Below are positions 23,642 through 34,055 of a stretch of DNA of 64,000 nt, in pieces. The notes beneath the pieces were generated by a model. The model was not told the origin of the DNA. It made no database searches and saw only the letters and a list, made by a program, of their open reading frames with translations. Source of the stretch: Trinickia acidisoli. Lineage in GTDB: Bacteria; Pseudomonadota; Gammaproteobacteria; Burkholderiales; Burkholderiaceae. The stretch is from assembly GCF_017315725.1 (NCBI RefSeq), contig NZ_JAFLRG010000001.1, positions 558,001 to 622,000 of the forward strand. Reading direction: 5' to 3'. A program made the position numbers and the translations under genes. Position 1 is the stretch's first letter; each line of letters opens with the position of its first letter.

Positions 23642-24921
23642 GCTGGATCGACCGCTTCGGCTCACGACTGATGCCGCAACGCGACGCGGCGGCGGGCGGC
23701 AAATCGCTCAAGACGGGCGGTGCCGCCGCGTCCGGCGCGAGCGGTCTCGCGAGCGCCGTCAGTGGGATGCGCCCGATGCGCTCGCGCATGCTCGATTACG
23801 ATCACGCGTTGCTGTGGGTCGTCATCGCTTTGCTCGGGCTCGGGGTCGTGATGGTCTACTCGGCCTCGATCGCCATGCCCGATTCACCGAAGTACGCGGC
23901 GTATCACAGCTACGCGTTCCTCCTGCGTCATGTGATTTCGCTGGTCATCGCGTCAGCGGTCGCGATCGTGGTGTTCAAGATCCCGATCTCGGTCTGGGAC
24001 AAGTACGCGCCCAAGCTTTTCCTGCTGACGCTGGCGGTGCTCGTGATGGTGCTGATTCCGCACATCGGCAAGGGCGTGAACGGCGCGCGCCGCTGGATTC
24101 CGCTCGGCCTCATGAACATGCAGCCCTCGGAAATCATGAAGCTCGCCGTGACGATCTACGCGGCGAACTACACGGTGCGCAAGCAGGAACACATGCACAG
24201 CTTCGCCAAGGGCTTTTTGCCGATGGGGTTCGCGGTCGGTGTCGTCGGCGCGTTGCTGCTGCTCGAGCCCGACATGGGCGCGTTCATGGTCGTGGCGGCG
24301 ATCGCGATGGGCGTGCTCTTTCTCGGCGGGGTGAACGGCAAGCTGTTCGGCGGTCTCGTCGCAACGGCCGTCGGCACGTTTTCGATCCTCGTTTGGGCCT
24401 CGCCCTGGCGGCGCGAGCGGATTTTTGCCTACCTCGATCCGTGGGACGACCGCTACGCGCAAGGCAAGGCTTATCAACTGACGCACTCGCTGATCGCTTT
24501 CGGGCGCGGCGAGTGGTTCGGGGTGGGGTTGGGCGGCAGCGTCGAAAAGCTCAACTATCTGCCCGAGGCGCATACCGACTTCATTCTCGCCGTGATCGGC
24601 GAGGAGCTTGGCTTCGTAGGCGTGCTGATCGTCATTCTGTTGTTCTACTGGATCGTGCGCCGCTCGTTTGAAATCGGTCGCCAGGCGCTTGCGCTCGACC
24701 GCACGTTCGCGGGATTGATGGCCAAGGGCATCGGCTTGTGGTTCGGTGCGCAGACGTTCATCAACATGGGCGTGAATCTCGGCTTGCTGCCCACGAAAGG
24801 GCTGACGCTGCCGCTCGTGAGCTACGGCGGCTCGGGCATCGTGCTCAACTGCGTTGCACTGGCCGTCCTGATGCGGGTGGACTACGAGAACCGCGTGCTG
24901 ATGCGTGGGGGCAAGGTATGA
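23638..24921 (+). CDS. ftsW: Septal peptidoglycan polymerase FtsW (SEDS family), 427 aa
   Basis: SEDS glycosyltransferase that polymerises lipid II at the septum together with FtsI. A cytoplasmic N-tail of about 55 residues precedes about ten membrane segments. Conserved parts are GARRWIPLG, the loop [19 protein letters not shown] with the family's key Asp, and the C-terminal [13 protein letters not shown]. The start overlaps murD and the end overlaps murG by ATGA. Confidence 0.96.
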   Translation: MSWIDRFGSRLMPQRDAAAGGKSLKTGGAAASGASGLASAVSGMRPMRSRMLDYDHALLWVVIALLGLGVVMVYSASIAMPDSPKYAAYHSYAFLLRHVISLVIASAVAIVVFKIPISVWDKYAPKLFLLTLAVLVMVLIPHIGKGVNGARRWIPLGLMNMQPSEIMKLAVTIYAANYTVRKQEHMHSFAKGFLPMGFAVGVVGALLLLEPDMGAFMVVAAIAMGVLFLGGVNGKLFGGLVATAVGTFSILVWASPWRRERIFAYLDPWDDRYAQGKAYQLTHSLIAFGRGEWFGVGLGGSVEKLNYLPEAHTDFILAVIGEELGFVGVLIVILLFYWIVRRSFEIGRQALALDRTFAGLMAKGIGLWFGAQTFINMGVNLGLLPTKGLTLPLVSYGGSGIVLNCVALAVLMRVDYENRVLMRGGKV

Positions 24922-26024
24922 GCGCCACGCCTCAGCGCACGTTGATGGTCATGGCCGGCGGCACCGGGGGGCACGTCTTCCCCGGGCTCGCGGTCGCGCA
25001 TCGCATGCGCGCGTGGGGTTGGCGCGTGGTCTGGCTCGGCAATCCGTCGGGCATGGAGGCCTCGCTCGTGCCCAAGCATGGCGTGCCGATCGAATACGTG
25101 CGCTTCGGCGGGTTGCGCGGCAAGGGGCTCAAGACGAAGCTGATGCTGCCGCTCAATCTGCTGCGCGCCTGTCTCGAAAGTTTACGCGTGCTCAGACGCG
25201 TGCGGCCCGACGTCGTCCTCGGCATGGGCGGCTACATCACGTTTCCGGCGGGCGTCATGACGGCGCTGACGGGACGCCCGCTGGTGTTGCACGAACAGAA
25301 TTCCGTCGCGGGGCTTGCCAACAAAGTGCTCGCCAAGCTCGCGCGGCGCGTGCTCGTCGCCTTCCCCGACACGCTGCCCGGCGCCGAATGGACCGGCAAT
25401 CCGTTGCGCGACGAGCTGTGCCACGCATCGGAGCCGACGTCGCGCTATGCGAGCCGCACCGGAGCGCTGCGCGTGCTCGTCGTCGGCGGCAGCTTGGGCG
25501 CCGCGGCGCTGAACGAATGCGTGCCGCGTGCGCTCGCGCTGCTCGCGCCAGACGAGCGGCCGCACGTCATCCATCAGGCGGGGGCCAAACATATCGACGC
25601 GCTGCGGGGCAACTACGCGCAAGCCGGGTTCGCGCCGGGCGAATCGCTGAGCCTCGTGCCGTTCATCGACGACATGGCCGCAGCCTACGGCGACGCCGAT
25701 CTCGTCATCTGCCGCTCGGGCGCCATGACGGTGGCCGAGGTGGCGGCCGTGGGCGTAGCCGCGCTGTTCGTGCCGTTCCCGTATGCGGTCGACGATCACC
25801 AAAGCACGAATGCCGAGTTCTTGGCTTCGCAAGAGGCGGCCGTGCTCGTGCAGCAACGCGATTTATCGCCCGAGAACCTAGCGGATTGGCTGCGCAGCCA
25901 GACGCGCGAGACGCTCGCCGAAATGGCCGAGCGCGCACGTTTGCTGGCCAAGCCGGAAGCCACCGATCGCGTCGCGCAGATCTGCGCGGCCGTGGCGCTC
26001 GCGCGCCAGGAAGGAAAGCAATGA
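24918..26024 (+). CDS. murG: UDP-GlcNAc:lipid I GlcNAc transferase MurG, 368 aa
   Basis: Makes lipid II on the cytoplasmic face of the membrane. ATG 24918 overlaps the ftsW stop (ATGA) and gives the normal length. Diagnostic glycine-rich loops are [12 protein letters not shown] (about 14–25), [10 protein letters not shown] and [11 protein letters not shown] near residue 193. The UDP-GlcNAc site is [16 protein letters not shown] near residue 264. GT28 family. Confidence 0.96.
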   Translation: MSATPQRTLMVMAGGTGGHVFPGLAVAHRMRAWGWRVVWLGNPSGMEASLVPKHGVPIEYVRFGGLRGKGLKTKLMLPLNLLRACLESLRVLRRVRPDVVLGMGGYITFPAGVMTALTGRPLVLHEQNSVAGLANKVLAKLARRVLVAFPDTLPGAEWTGNPLRDELCHASEPTSRYASRTGALRVLVVGGSLGAAALNECVPRALALLAPDERPHVIHQAGAKHIDALRGNYAQAGFAPGESLSLVPFIDDMAAAYGDADLVICRSGAMTVAEVAAVGVAALFVPFPYAVDDHQSTNAEFLASQEAAVLVQQRDLSPENLADWLRSQTRETLAEMAERARLLAKPEATDRVAQICAAVALARQEGKQ

Positions 26025-27412
26025 AACACATCGTCAAACATATTCACTTCGTCGGCATCGGCGGCGCCGGCATGAGCGGCATTGCGGAGGTGCTTGTCAC
26101 GCTCGGCTATCGCGTGAGCGGCTCCGATCTCGCCCGCAGCGCGTCCACCGATCGGCTCGTCTCGCTCGGCGCGCAGGTCGCGATCGGGCACGATGCGGGG
26201 AACATCGAAGGCGCGGATGCCGTTGTCGTATCGACGGCTGTACGCAGCGACAACCCCGAAGTGCTGGCCGCGCGCCGCAAGCGCGTGCCGATCGTACCGC
26301 GCGCGGTGATGCTCGCCGAGCTCATGCGCTTGAAGCAGGGCATCGCGATCGCGGGGACGCACGGCAAGACCACGACGACGAGTCTCGTCGCGAGCGTGCT
26401 CGCGGCGGGTGGCCTCGATCCGACCTTCGTCATCGGTGGCCGCTTGACGAGCGCGGGCGCCAACGCGCGGCTCGGCACGGGCGATTTCATCGTCGCCGAA
26501 GCGGACGAATCGGACGCCTCGTTCCTCAATCTGCTGCCCGTGATCGAAGTCGTCACGAACATCGACGAAGATCACATGGACACCTATGGGCACGACTTCG
26601 CGAGGCTCAAGCAGGCGTTCATCGAGTTTACGCACAGGCTGCCGTTCTACGGGATCGCCGTGCTCTGCGTCGACTGCTCGAGCGTGCGCGAGATTCTCCC
26701 GTTCGTGTCGAAGCCCGTGATCCGCTACGGGTTCGCTCCCGATGCGCAGGTGCGCGCCGTCAACGTGTTCGCGCGCGAGGGCAAGATGCATTTCACGGCG
26801 CTGCGCGAGGGTGCGGCACCGCTCGCGATCGTGCTCAACATGCCGGGCACGCACAACGTGCAGAACGCGCTGGCCGCGATCGCGATCGCTACCGAACTCG
26901 AGATCGCCGATGCCGATATTCAGCGCGCGCTCGCCGAGTTCACGGGCGTCGGCCGGCGGTTTCAGCGCTACGGCGAGATGCGCGTGGCGGGCGGCGGCAC
27001 GTACACGCTGATCGACGACTACGGACACCATCCCGTCGAGATGGCGGCGACGATCGCGGCCGCGCGCGGCGCCTTCCCCGGCAAGCGGCTCGTGCTCGCG
27101 TTCCAGCCGCATCGCTATACGCGCACGCGCGATTGCTTCGAGGATTTCGTCGGCGTGCTCTCGAGCGTCGATGCGCTGGTGTTGACGGAAATCTACGCGG
27201 CCGGCGAATCGCCGATCGTCGCGGCCGACGGCAATGCGCTCGCGCGTGCGATTCGAGCCGCGGGCAAGGTGGATCCGGCATTCGTCGAAACGGTCGACGC
27301 AGTGCCGCAGGCGCTGTCGGCACTCGTGCGCGACGGCGACGTGGTGATCACGATGGGCGCAGGCTCGATCGGCGCGGTGCCGGGTCGCCTGGCGCAAGAA
27401 CTAAGGGCTTGA
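26021..27412 (+). CDS. murC: UDP-MurNAc:L-Ala ligase MurC, 463 aa
   Basis: First Mur ligase, adding L-alanine to UDP-MurNAc. ATG 26021 overlaps murG (ATGA). The Rossmann start is [17 protein letters not shown] (about 8–24), the P-loop [10 protein letters not shown] is near residue 112, EADESDASF is near 160, and DDYGHHP, the MurC-specific block, is near 332. Length is usual. Confidence 0.96.
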   Translation: MKHIVKHIHFVGIGGAGMSGIAEVLVTLGYRVSGSDLARSASTDRLVSLGAQVAIGHDAGNIEGADAVVVSTAVRSDNPEVLAARRKRVPIVPRAVMLAELMRLKQGIAIAGTHGKTTTTSLVASVLAAGGLDPTFVIGGRLTSAGANARLGTGDFIVAEADESDASFLNLLPVIEVVTNIDEDHMDTYGHDFARLKQAFIEFTHRLPFYGIAVLCVDCSSVREILPFVSKPVIRYGFAPDAQVRAVNVFAREGKMHFTALREGAAPLAIVLNMPGTHNVQNALAAIAIATELEIADADIQRALAEFTGVGRRFQRYGEMRVAGGGTYTLIDDYGHHPVEMAATIAAARGAFPGKRLVLAFQPHRYTRTRDCFEDFVGVLSSVDALVLTEIYAAGESPIVAADGNALARAIRAAGKVDPAFVETVDAVPQALSALVRDGDVVITMGAGSIGAVPGRLAQELRA

Positions 27413-27413
27413 G

Positions 27414-28355
27414 ATGAGTAGCATCGATCCGAAACGTTTCGGCAAAGTGGCCGTCCTGCTTGGTGGAGAATCCGCCGAGCGCGAGGTGTCGCTCAAGTCG
27501 GGAACGCTCGTTCTGAAAGCGCTGCGCGACGCCGGCATCGACGCGCACCCGTTCGACCCCGCCGAGCAGCCGTTATCGAAGCTCAAGGACGAAGGCTTCG
27601 TGCGCGCGTTCAACGCACTGCACGGCGGTTACGGCGAGAACGGCCAGATCCAGGGCGCGCTCGACTTCTACGGCATTCGCTATACGGGCACCGGCGTGCT
27701 CGGCTCGGCGCTCGGCCTCGACAAGTTCCGCACGAAACTCGTCTGGCAGCAGCTGGGCGTGCCGACCCCGCCGTTCGAAGCCGTGCTGCGCGGCGACGAC
27801 TATGCGGCGCGTGCCGGTGAAATCGTCGCGAAGCTTGGCTTGCCGCTGTTCGTGAAGCCCGCGAGCGAAGGCTCGAGCGTGGCCGTCACGAAAGTAAAGC
27901 GCGCCGACGCGCTGCCGGCCGCACTCGAGGAGGCGGCGCAGTTCGACAAGATCGTCGTCGTCGAGAAGAGCATCGACGGCGGAGGCGAGTACACCGCCTG
28001 CATCGCCGGCGATCTCGACTTGCCGATCATCCGCATCGTGCCGGCCGGGGAGTTCTACGACTACCACGCGAAGTACGTCGCGGACGACACCCAATACCTG
28101 ATTCCGTGCGGCCTCGCGGCGGACGAAGAAACGCGGCTGAAGGCGCTGTCGCGGCGTGCGTTCGAGGTGCTCGGCTGCACCGATTGGGGCCGCGCCGACT
28201 TCATGCTCGACGGAAACGGCAATGCCTACTTCCTCGAAGTGAACACGGCGCCGGGTATGACCGATCACTCACTGCCGCCGAAAGCGGCGCGCGCGGTCGG
28301 CATCGGCTACCAAGAACTCGTGGTCGGCGTGCTCGCGCTGACGCTCAAGGATTGA
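27414..28355 (+). CDS. ddlB: D-alanine–D-alanine ligase DdlB, 313 aa
   Basis: ATP-grasp enzyme that makes D-Ala-D-Ala for MurF. The N-terminus [19 protein letters not shown] carries the ligase signature, [13 protein letters not shown] lies in the ATP-grasp part, and the metal-binding Asp/Glu/Asn are in [20 protein letters not shown] near residue 272. ATG 27414 comes directly after the murC stop. Ddl is the target of D-cycloserine. Confidence 0.96.
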   Translation: MSSIDPKRFGKVAVLLGGESAEREVSLKSGTLVLKALRDAGIDAHPFDPAEQPLSKLKDEGFVRAFNALHGGYGENGQIQGALDFYGIRYTGTGVLGSALGLDKFRTKLVWQQLGVPTPPFEAVLRGDDYAARAGEIVAKLGLPLFVKPASEGSSVAVTKVKRADALPAALEEAAQFDKIVVVEKSIDGGGEYTACIAGDLDLPIIRIVPAGEFYDYHAKYVADDTQYLIPCGLAADEETRLKALSRRAFEVLGCTDWGRADFMLDGNGNAYFLEVNTAPGMTDHSLPPKAARAVGIGYQELVVGVLALTLKD

Positions 28356-28364
28356 TCGCCGGCC

Positions 28365-29126
28365 ATGTGGAACAACGTACGCCAACTGAACCTCGCCGCC
28401 AACGCGCTCTACGCGCTGTTGGCGCTGGTGTTGTTGGCGGCGGGCGGTTATTGGCTCACGCAGCGCCCGGCGTTCGCGCTGCGCACGATCGCGATCGGCG
28501 GCGATATCGATCACATCAACGCGCCGACGGTGCGTGCGAGCGTCGTCGGTCATTTGAAGGGCAACTTCTTCACGGTCGATCTCGACAGCGCGCGCCAGGC
28601 GTTCGAGCAGATGCCGTGGGTGCGCCGCGCGAGCGTGCGGCGCGTGTGGCCCAATGCGCTCGCGGTGACGCTCGAGGAGTACAAGCCGCTCGGCACGTGG
28701 GGCAGCGATCAACTCGTGAGCGTCGACGGCGAGCTGTTCACGGCGAACCAAGGCGAACTCGATGGAGACTTGCCCGCGTTCGACGGGCCGAACGGCACGG
28801 AGAAGGAAGTGGTGGCCCGCTACTTCGATTTCAGGAAGTGGCTCGCGCCGCTCGGCGCAACGCCCGACGAGGTGACGCTGTCGCCGCGTTATGCGTGGAC
28901 CGTGAAGCTGTCGAACGGCACGCAGATCGAGTACGGCCGGGAGCGCAACCCGCAGACGCTAGCCGAGCGCAGCCACCGGCTGACGGCGGCATGGTCGGCG
29001 GTGACGGCGCGTTGGGGAAAGGACATCGAATCTGCCGACTTGCGCTATCCGAACGGTTTTGCGATTCGCGCCGCCGGGATGCGCTTTATCGATAACGCGA
29101 CCGCGGGCAAACCCGCGGCGAAGTAA
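28365..29126 (+). CDS. ftsQ: Cell division protein FtsQ, 253 aa
   Basis: Bitopic divisome scaffold that recruits FtsB and FtsL. A short cytoplasmic N-tail precedes the membrane segment ALYALLALVLLAAGGYW (about 13–29). The periplasmic POTRA domain follows (FALRTIAIGGDIDHIN, about 37–52), then the beta domain with VRRVWPNALAVTLEEYKPLGTW. The start is ATG 28365, 9 bp after ddlB. Confidence 0.94.
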   Translation: MWNNVRQLNLAANALYALLALVLLAAGGYWLTQRPAFALRTIAIGGDIDHINAPTVRASVVGHLKGNFFTVDLDSARQAFEQMPWVRRASVRRVWPNALAVTLEEYKPLGTWGSDQLVSVDGELFTANQGELDGDLPAFDGPNGTEKEVVARYFDFRKWLAPLGATPDEVTLSPRYAWTVKLSNGTQIEYGRERNPQTLAERSHRLTAAWSAVTARWGKDIESADLRYPNGFAIRAAGMRFIDNATAGKPAAK

Positions 29127-29155
29127 CACATGACACCACACGCCATGAGCACGCT

Positions 29156-30388
29156 ATGAGTAAAGACTACAAGGATCTGCTGGTTGCCCTCGACATCGGC
29201 ACGGCCAAGGTCGTGGCGATCGTCGCCGAGTTGCGCGGCGAGGGGCATTACGAGGTGATCGGGCTCGGACAAAGCGAATCGAAGGGTCTGAAAAAAGGCG
29301 TCGTGGTGAACATCGAGGCCACGGTGCAGTCGATTCAGCGCGCGCTCGAAGAGGCCGAGTTGATGGCGGACTGCAAGATCACCAACGTGTTCACGGGGAT
29401 CGCGGGCAGTCACATCCGCAGCTTCAATTCGAGCGGGATGGTGGCGATCAAGGACAAGGAAGTGACGCAGGCCGACGTCGCGCGTGTGATCGAGACAGCC
29501 AAGGCGATCAACATCCCGACCGATCAGCAGGTGCTGCACATCCTCACGCAGGAATTCATCATCGACGGTCAGGAAGACGTGCGCGAGCCGATCGGCATGA
29601 GCGGCATCCGCCTCGAGGTGAAGGTGCACATCGTGACGGGGGCCGTGTCGGCCGCGCAGAACATCGTCAAGTGCGTACGGCGCTGCGGGCTCGAGGTCAA
29701 CGATTTGATCCTGCAGCCGCTCGCGTCGTCGCTTGCCGTGCTGACCGAAGACGAAAAGGAACTCGGCGTCGTGCTTGTCGACATCGGCGGCGGCACGACC
29801 GACATCGCGATCTTCAGCGAAGGCGCGATTCGCCACACGGCCGTGATTCCGATCGCGGGCGATCAGATCACGAGCGACATCGCGATGGCATTGCGCACGC
29901 CGACGCCCGACGCCGAGGACATCAAGGTCAGCTACGGCATCGCGAAGCAGGCGCTCGCCGATCCGGACGAAATGATCGAAGTGCCGGGCCTGGGCGAGCG
30001 CGGGCCGCGCACGCTGTCGCGCCAAGCGCTCGCGGCCGTGGTCGAGCCGCGCGTCGAAGAGCTGTTCTCGCTCGTGCATCAAGTCGTGCGCGAATCGGGT
30101 TACGAGGAACTCTTGAGCTCGGGTGTCGTTCTGACGGGCGGTGCATCGATGATGCCGGGCATGGTCGAGCTCGGCGAAGACATTTTCTTGAAGCCGGTGC
30201 GCATCGGCGTGCCGGAATACGCGGGGGGCCTGGCCGACGTCGTGCGCAATCCGCGCTACTCGACGGCGATGGGGCTGCTCGTCGAAGGTTCGTCGCAGCG
30301 CATGCGCGGCCGCAAGGTCGCCGTGCAGGCGGGTTCGATGGGGCAGGTTTTCTCGCGGATGAAAGACTGGTTCTTGGGCAATTTTTGA
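29156..30388 (+). CDS. ftsA: Cell division protein FtsA, 410 aa
   Basis: Actin-like ATPase that tethers FtsZ to the membrane. The nucleotide-binding parts are LVALDIGTAKVVAIV (about 8–22) and LVDIGGGTTDIAIF near residue 206. VVLTGGASMMPG lies near 325. The last 13 residues (VFSRMKDWFLGNF) form the amphipathic membrane-targeting helix expected of FtsA. Length is normal. It is 29 bp after ftsQ. Confidence 0.96.
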   Translation: MSKDYKDLLVALDIGTAKVVAIVAELRGEGHYEVIGLGQSESKGLKKGVVVNIEATVQSIQRALEEAELMADCKITNVFTGIAGSHIRSFNSSGMVAIKDKEVTQADVARVIETAKAINIPTDQQVLHILTQEFIIDGQEDVREPIGMSGIRLEVKVHIVTGAVSAAQNIVKCVRRCGLEVNDLILQPLASSLAVLTEDEKELGVVLVDIGGGTTDIAIFSEGAIRHTAVIPIAGDQITSDIAMALRTPTPDAEDIKVSYGIAKQALADPDEMIEVPGLGERGPRTLSRQALAAVVEPRVEELFSLVHQVVRESGYEELLSSGVVLTGGASMMPGMVELGEDIFLKPVRIGVPEYAGGLADVVRNPRYSTAMGLLVEGSSQRMRGRKVAVQAGSMGQVFSRMKDWFLGNF

Positions 30389-30537
30389 TTTCGAAGACGG
30401 CTCAACGCGCGTCGCTGCGATGCGCTTCGGGCAGGCAGTGACAGCGCGGGTGCCGGCGGCTCGCGTGCGACGAGGGGTTGCCCGACCCTTCGCCGAATAA
30501 CGGCCGATACGCTGGATTTTTTCTCGACGGAGGCAAT

Positions 30538-31737
30538 ATGGAATTCCAGATGCTGGAAACGGAAACCAACGGCACCATCATCAAGGTGGTGGGCGTTGGC
30601 GGCGCTGGCGGCAATGCCGTCCAGCACATGATTAGCAAGGGGGTGCAGGGCGTCGATTTCGTCGTCATGAACACCGACGCGCAGGCGCTATCGCGCTCGC
30701 GCGCGTCGCACGTCATTCAGCTCGGCAACACTGGGCTTGGCGCGGGCGCGAAGCCGGAGATGGGACGTGCGGCGGCCGAAGAGGCGCGCGAGCGGATCGC
30801 CGATGCGCTGCGCGGCGCGCACATGGTATTCATCACGGCCGGCATGGGCGGCGGCACGGGGACGGGCGCGGCGCCCGTGGTCGCGCAGATCGCCAAGGAG
30901 ATGGGCATTCTGACCGTGGGCGTCGTGAGCAAGCCGTTCGAATTCGAAGGCGGCAAGCGCATGCGCGTGGCAGAGGCAGGTTCGCAGCAACTGGAGGATC
31001 ACGTCGACTCGCTGATCGTCGTTCTGAACGACAAGCTGTTCGAGGTGATGGGCGATGACGCCGAGATGGATAAGTGCTTCCAGTGCGCAGACGACGTTCT
31101 GAACAACGCGGTTGCCGGCATTGCCGAAATCATCAACGTCGATGGCCTCGTGAACGTCGACTTCGAAGACGTGAAGACGGTGATGGGCGAGCAAGGCAAG
31201 GCGATGATGGGCACGGCCACGGTGGCCGGCGTCGATCGTGCTCGTCTGGCGGCCGAGCAGGCCGTCGCGAGCCCGTTGCTCGAAGGCGTCGATCTGTCGG
31301 GCGCGCGCGGCGTGCTCGTGAACATCACGTCGAGCCGTTCGCTGCGTTTGTCGGAAACGCGCGAAGTGATGAACACGATCAAGAGCTACGCGGCGGAAGA
31401 CGCGACGGTGATCTTCGGTGCCGTCTACGACGACGCGATGGGCGACGCGCTGCGCGTGACGGTGGTGGCGACGGGTCTCGGCCGCACGGCGGCGAGCGCG
31501 GCGAAGAAGCAGCAAGCGGCGCCGATGACGCTGTTGCGCACGGGCACGGACAACCAGCCCGTGATGCAGCACGGCTACGCGCAGTCGCACGCGAATACGG
31601 CCGATTACGGCGCGCTCGACACGCCGGCGGTATGGCGCAACTCGCGCGAAACGGCTGCGTCGCATGTGCAGGCGCTGCAAGAAAAGGGCGTCGACACGTA
31701 CGACATCCCGGCGTTCCTGCGTAAGCAGGCCGACTGA
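30538..31737 (+). CDS. ftsZ: Cell division GTPase FtsZ, 399 aa
   Basis: Tubulin homologue that forms the Z-ring. ATG 30538, preceded by GGAGGCAAT, was chosen because it gives the normal start MEFQMLETETNGT. The tubulin signature GGGTGTGAAPVVA is near residue 106, and NVDFEDVKTVM lies in the T7-loop region. The conserved C-terminal peptide YDIPAFLRKQAD binds FtsA and other partners. The 149-bp gap to ftsA is the largest between adjacent genes from rsmH to ftsZ and could hold an extra promoter, though I see no clear boxes. Confidence 0.97.
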   Translation: MEFQMLETETNGTIIKVVGVGGAGGNAVQHMISKGVQGVDFVVMNTDAQALSRSRASHVIQLGNTGLGAGAKPEMGRAAAEEARERIADALRGAHMVFITAGMGGGTGTGAAPVVAQIAKEMGILTVGVVSKPFEFEGGKRMRVAEAGSQQLEDHVDSLIVVLNDKLFEVMGDDAEMDKCFQCADDVLNNAVAGIAEIINVDGLVNVDFEDVKTVMGEQGKAMMGTATVAGVDRARLAAEQAVASPLLEGVDLSGARGVLVNITSSRSLRLSETREVMNTIKSYAAEDATVIFGAVYDDAMGDALRVTVVATGLGRTAASAAKKQQAAPMTLLRTGTDNQPVMQHGYAQSHANTADYGALDTPAVWRNSRETAASHVQALQEKGVDTYDIPAFLRKQAD

Positions 31738-32216
31738 GCGGTGCAATCGTCGCGCGGGCGCCTCGTGCGCCGCGCCGACGAAGGACGGCATCATGAACGG
31801 CAACGGCGTCAGGCGGCTTCGTCCTGTCGGACGACCGGGCGCGGCCATCACCCGAAGCGCGCAAGCGACGCGGGTGGATCGGCTGTCGGCGCGCCCTAGG
31901 CCGGGTGGCACGGCGCGTGCGCGTGCATTGAGACGCACGCACGCCAACGCCTCGGGCTGCGACAGGCGGGTTTGGCAGCGAGCGAGCCGGTGAGCGCGTC
32001 GTGCCGCGCGGGGTCGGACCGATGCTGAATCGGTATCGACGCTGAGCGCGGCCGGGGGCGGGAACGTGCCGTGCGCATCGCGGGCAAGATGCGCCGGACG
32101 ACGGCTCGAGCACGGGCAAGCGATCGTCGTCGCTCGCCGGGAGGGTTGCGCGCCGCGTTTCGGTGTTGCGCTGCGGCAACGCGCGCCGTGGTTTTTGTGA
32201 CGGTCCGTTACGGGCC
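31738..32216 (+). other. GC-rich gap between ftsZ and its terminator; no gene supported
   Basis: Nothing here has the codon pattern or residue make-up of a real protein; every reading frame is Arg/Ala-rich low-complexity sequence. A GC-rich imperfect hairpin lies near 31913–31944, and a short one, ACCGAT/ATCGGT, at 32018–32034. Neither is followed by T residues. A 66-codon frame from ATG 31794 exists but has no support. Confidence 0.5.
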
Positions 32217-32256
32217 GGCGGCCGGGAACGCCTCCGTTCCGGCCGCCAGCCTCTTT
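32217..32256 (+). terminator. Terminator at the end of the dcw transcript
   Basis: GGCGGCCGGGAACG (32217–32230) pairs with CGTTCCGGCCGCC (32235–32247) around a CCTC loop, with one bulged base. AGCCTCTTTT follows. It separates ftsZ from lpxC transcription. Confidence 0.75.
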
Positions 32257-32325
32257 TGGTCCATGACCGTAACCGGACGAAACAGATTGATACGTCCGCG
32301 GAATGAACGCTTCCGTCGGATGGAG

Positions 32326-32331
32326 TATAAT
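32326..32331 (+). promoter_or_regulatory. lpxC promoter -10 candidate
   Basis: A perfect TATAAT lies 51 bp before the lpxC start and after the dcw terminator. The expected -35 position holds only a weak match (ATGAAC at 32303–32308), so the promoter may need an activator or the call may be wrong. Confidence 0.45.
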
Positions 32332-32382
32332 TCCCCCTATTAGTTGAAAATTGCCGATTGAAAATAGCAATCGAACGGAACC

Positions 32383-33300
32383 ATGTTGAAGCAACGCACC
32401 ATCAAATCGATCGTCAAAACCGTCGGAATCGGCTTGCACTCAGGGCGCAAGGTCGAGCTGACGTTGCGCCCCGCTGCCGCGAATACCGGCATCGTGTTTT
32501 CGCGCGTCGATTTGGCGACGCCCGTGGATATTCCGGCTCAGGCGCTATCGATCGGCGATACGCGTCTTGCCTCGGTTCTGCAAAAGGACGGCGTTCGGGT
32601 GTCGACGATCGAGCATTTGATGTCGGCATGCGCCGGTTTGGGCATCGATAACCTGTACGTCGACGTCACGGCCGAAGAAATCCCGATTATGGACGGCAGC
32701 GCGTCGTCGTTCGTTTTCCTGATGCAATCAGCCGGGGTCGAAGAGCAAAACGCGCCGAAGAAATTCATCAAGGTGGTCAAGCCCGTCGAAGTGCGCGAGG
32801 GCGACAAGGTCGCGCGCCTGGACCCGTACTTCGGTTTCAAGCTCAAATTCACGATCGATTTTCGCCATCCTGCCGTCGACAAGACGGGGCAAGCGCTCGA
32901 AGTCGATTTTGCGACGACGTCCTACGTGCGGGAAATCGCCCGCGCGCGCACGTTCGGTTTCGCACACGAAGTCGAGATGATGCGCGAGCTCGGGCTGGCG
33001 CGCGGCGGCAGCATGGACAATGCGATCGTGCTCGACGAATACCGCATCTTGAACAACGACGGCCTTCGTTACGACGACGAATTCGTCAAGCACAAAATGC
33101 TCGATGCGATCGGCGATCTTTACGTGGTCGGTCATCCGCTGCTTGCTTCGTACACGGCGTATAAATCGGGCCACGGTCTGAACAATGCATTGCTGCGCGA
33201 GTTGCTCGCGCATGAGGATGCCTACGAAGTGCTGACGTTCGACGATGCGCAGAGCGCGCCGCGCGGCTTCGGCTACGAGGCGCAGACGGCCTTCGCCTGA
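32383..33300 (+). CDS. lpxC: UDP-3-O-acyl-N-acetylglucosamine deacetylase LpxC, 305 aa
   Basis: Zinc deacetylase that commits UDP-GlcNAc acyl to lipid A synthesis. The zinc ligands are visible: His in [14 protein letters not shown] near residue 79, and His and Asp in [15 protein letters not shown] near 238–242. A second catalytic His lies in [14 protein letters not shown] near 265. ATG 32383 gives the family start [21 protein letters not shown]. It has its own promoter candidate and ends in a terminator shared with the convergent DUF721 gene. Confidence 0.97.
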   Translation: MLKQRTIKSIVKTVGIGLHSGRKVELTLRPAAANTGIVFSRVDLATPVDIPAQALSIGDTRLASVLQKDGVRVSTIEHLMSACAGLGIDNLYVDVTAEEIPIMDGSASSFVFLMQSAGVEEQNAPKKFIKVVKPVEVREGDKVARLDPYFGFKLKFTIDFRHPAVDKTGQALEVDFATTSYVREIARARTFGFAHEVEMMRELGLARGGSMDNAIVLDEYRILNNDGLRYDDEFVKHKMLDAIGDLYVVGHPLLASYTAYKSGHGLNNALLRELLAHEDAYEVLTFDDAQSAPRGFGYEAQTAFA

Positions 33301-33346
33301 CAGGCGGGCGGCGCTTGCCGCGCACCGGCTGGAAAAGCTTCGAAAC

Positions 33347-33375
33347 GAGCGGCCTGCGGGCCGCTCATTCTTTTT
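33347..33375 (+). terminator. lpxC terminator, overlapping the end of the convergent gene
   Basis: GAGCGGCC (33347–33354) and GGCCGCTC (33359–33366) form an 8-bp stem with a TGCG loop. ATTCTTTTT follows on the plus strand. The 3' arm covers the stop codon of the opposite DUF721 gene. Confidence 0.75.
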
Positions 33376-33850
33376 CGTCGACGGGTTTTCCGTGGCGCGT
33401 CGCCATCTTCGCGAGGGCCGCCTGCAGCGGCGACGGGGCCAGCGAGCGGCTCAGCGCCTCTAGCGCCGCCGCGCCGGCCGGCGTCATACGCGCCTGCTTC
33501 GGTGCGGCCGGCGCTTCGAGCGAGCGCGGGCGCACCTTGATGGCGAGCGTGCGTGCGGCCCATCCGCGCTGCTGCAATTCCGACAACAGCCGCGGCTCCA
33601 CGTGCCGCAGACGCGCGGCCAACGCGCTGTGCGCCGCGAATAGCGTCAGCGTGCCGTCCTTGATGAATCCCGGCTCGATGTTGGTCGCCAAATAATCCGG
33701 CAATAGCTGCGCGAGGTCGCGCTCGAGCGCGGCGACCTGCTCGACGCCGGCGCGTAGCGCGGCGAACGCGTCGGTGCGCCCGAGCACTTCGGCGACGGCC
33801 TGGGGCCGGCGCGACGCGGCTGACTTCGAAAATGACGAGAAGCGGCTCAT
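33365..33850 (-). CDS. DUF721 (DciA-like) protein, 161 aa
   Basis: A small basic protein with a DUF721 domain in its N-terminal 120 residues (QAVAEVLGRTDAFAALRAGVEQV onwards, and FIKDGTLTLFAAHSALAARLRH). The family includes DciA, a helicase loader that replaces DnaC in many bacteria, so a role in loading DnaB is plausible but not shown. The N-terminal part is Ser/Arg-rich. ATG 33850 is used; an upstream in-frame codon would add an Arg/Ala-rich stretch. It lies between lpxC and secA, a common arrangement in this family of bacteria. Confidence 0.75.
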   Translation of the reverse strand: MSRFSSFSKSAASRRPQAVAEVLGRTDAFAALRAGVEQVAALERDLAQLLPDYLATNIEPGFIKDGTLTLFAAHSALAARLRHVEPRLLSELQQRGWAARTLAIKVRPRSLEAPAAPKQARMTPAGAAALEALSRSLAPSPLQAALAKMATRHGKPVDEKE

Positions 33851-34055
33851 GGCGCGATTGTACCTGGCCGCACGCCGTGCGCCGGCGCGTCGCGCGGCCA
33901 TGCCTACGACACGGTACGTTAAGGCTCGCGTGCTAAAATGCGCGATTCGAATTCACTCATGGAATAAGCCGCCGAGGCTATCCGAACCCGGGCATCCGCC
34001 GTGACCTTCCAGGCGCGCGGGCGCTCGACCGAAGCCGCGACGCATACTCGACCCG

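Noticed and set aside
32287..32331. TTGATA at 32287 as -35 for the lpxC TATAAT
   Set aside because: The spacer would be 33 bp, far outside the 16–18 bp range.
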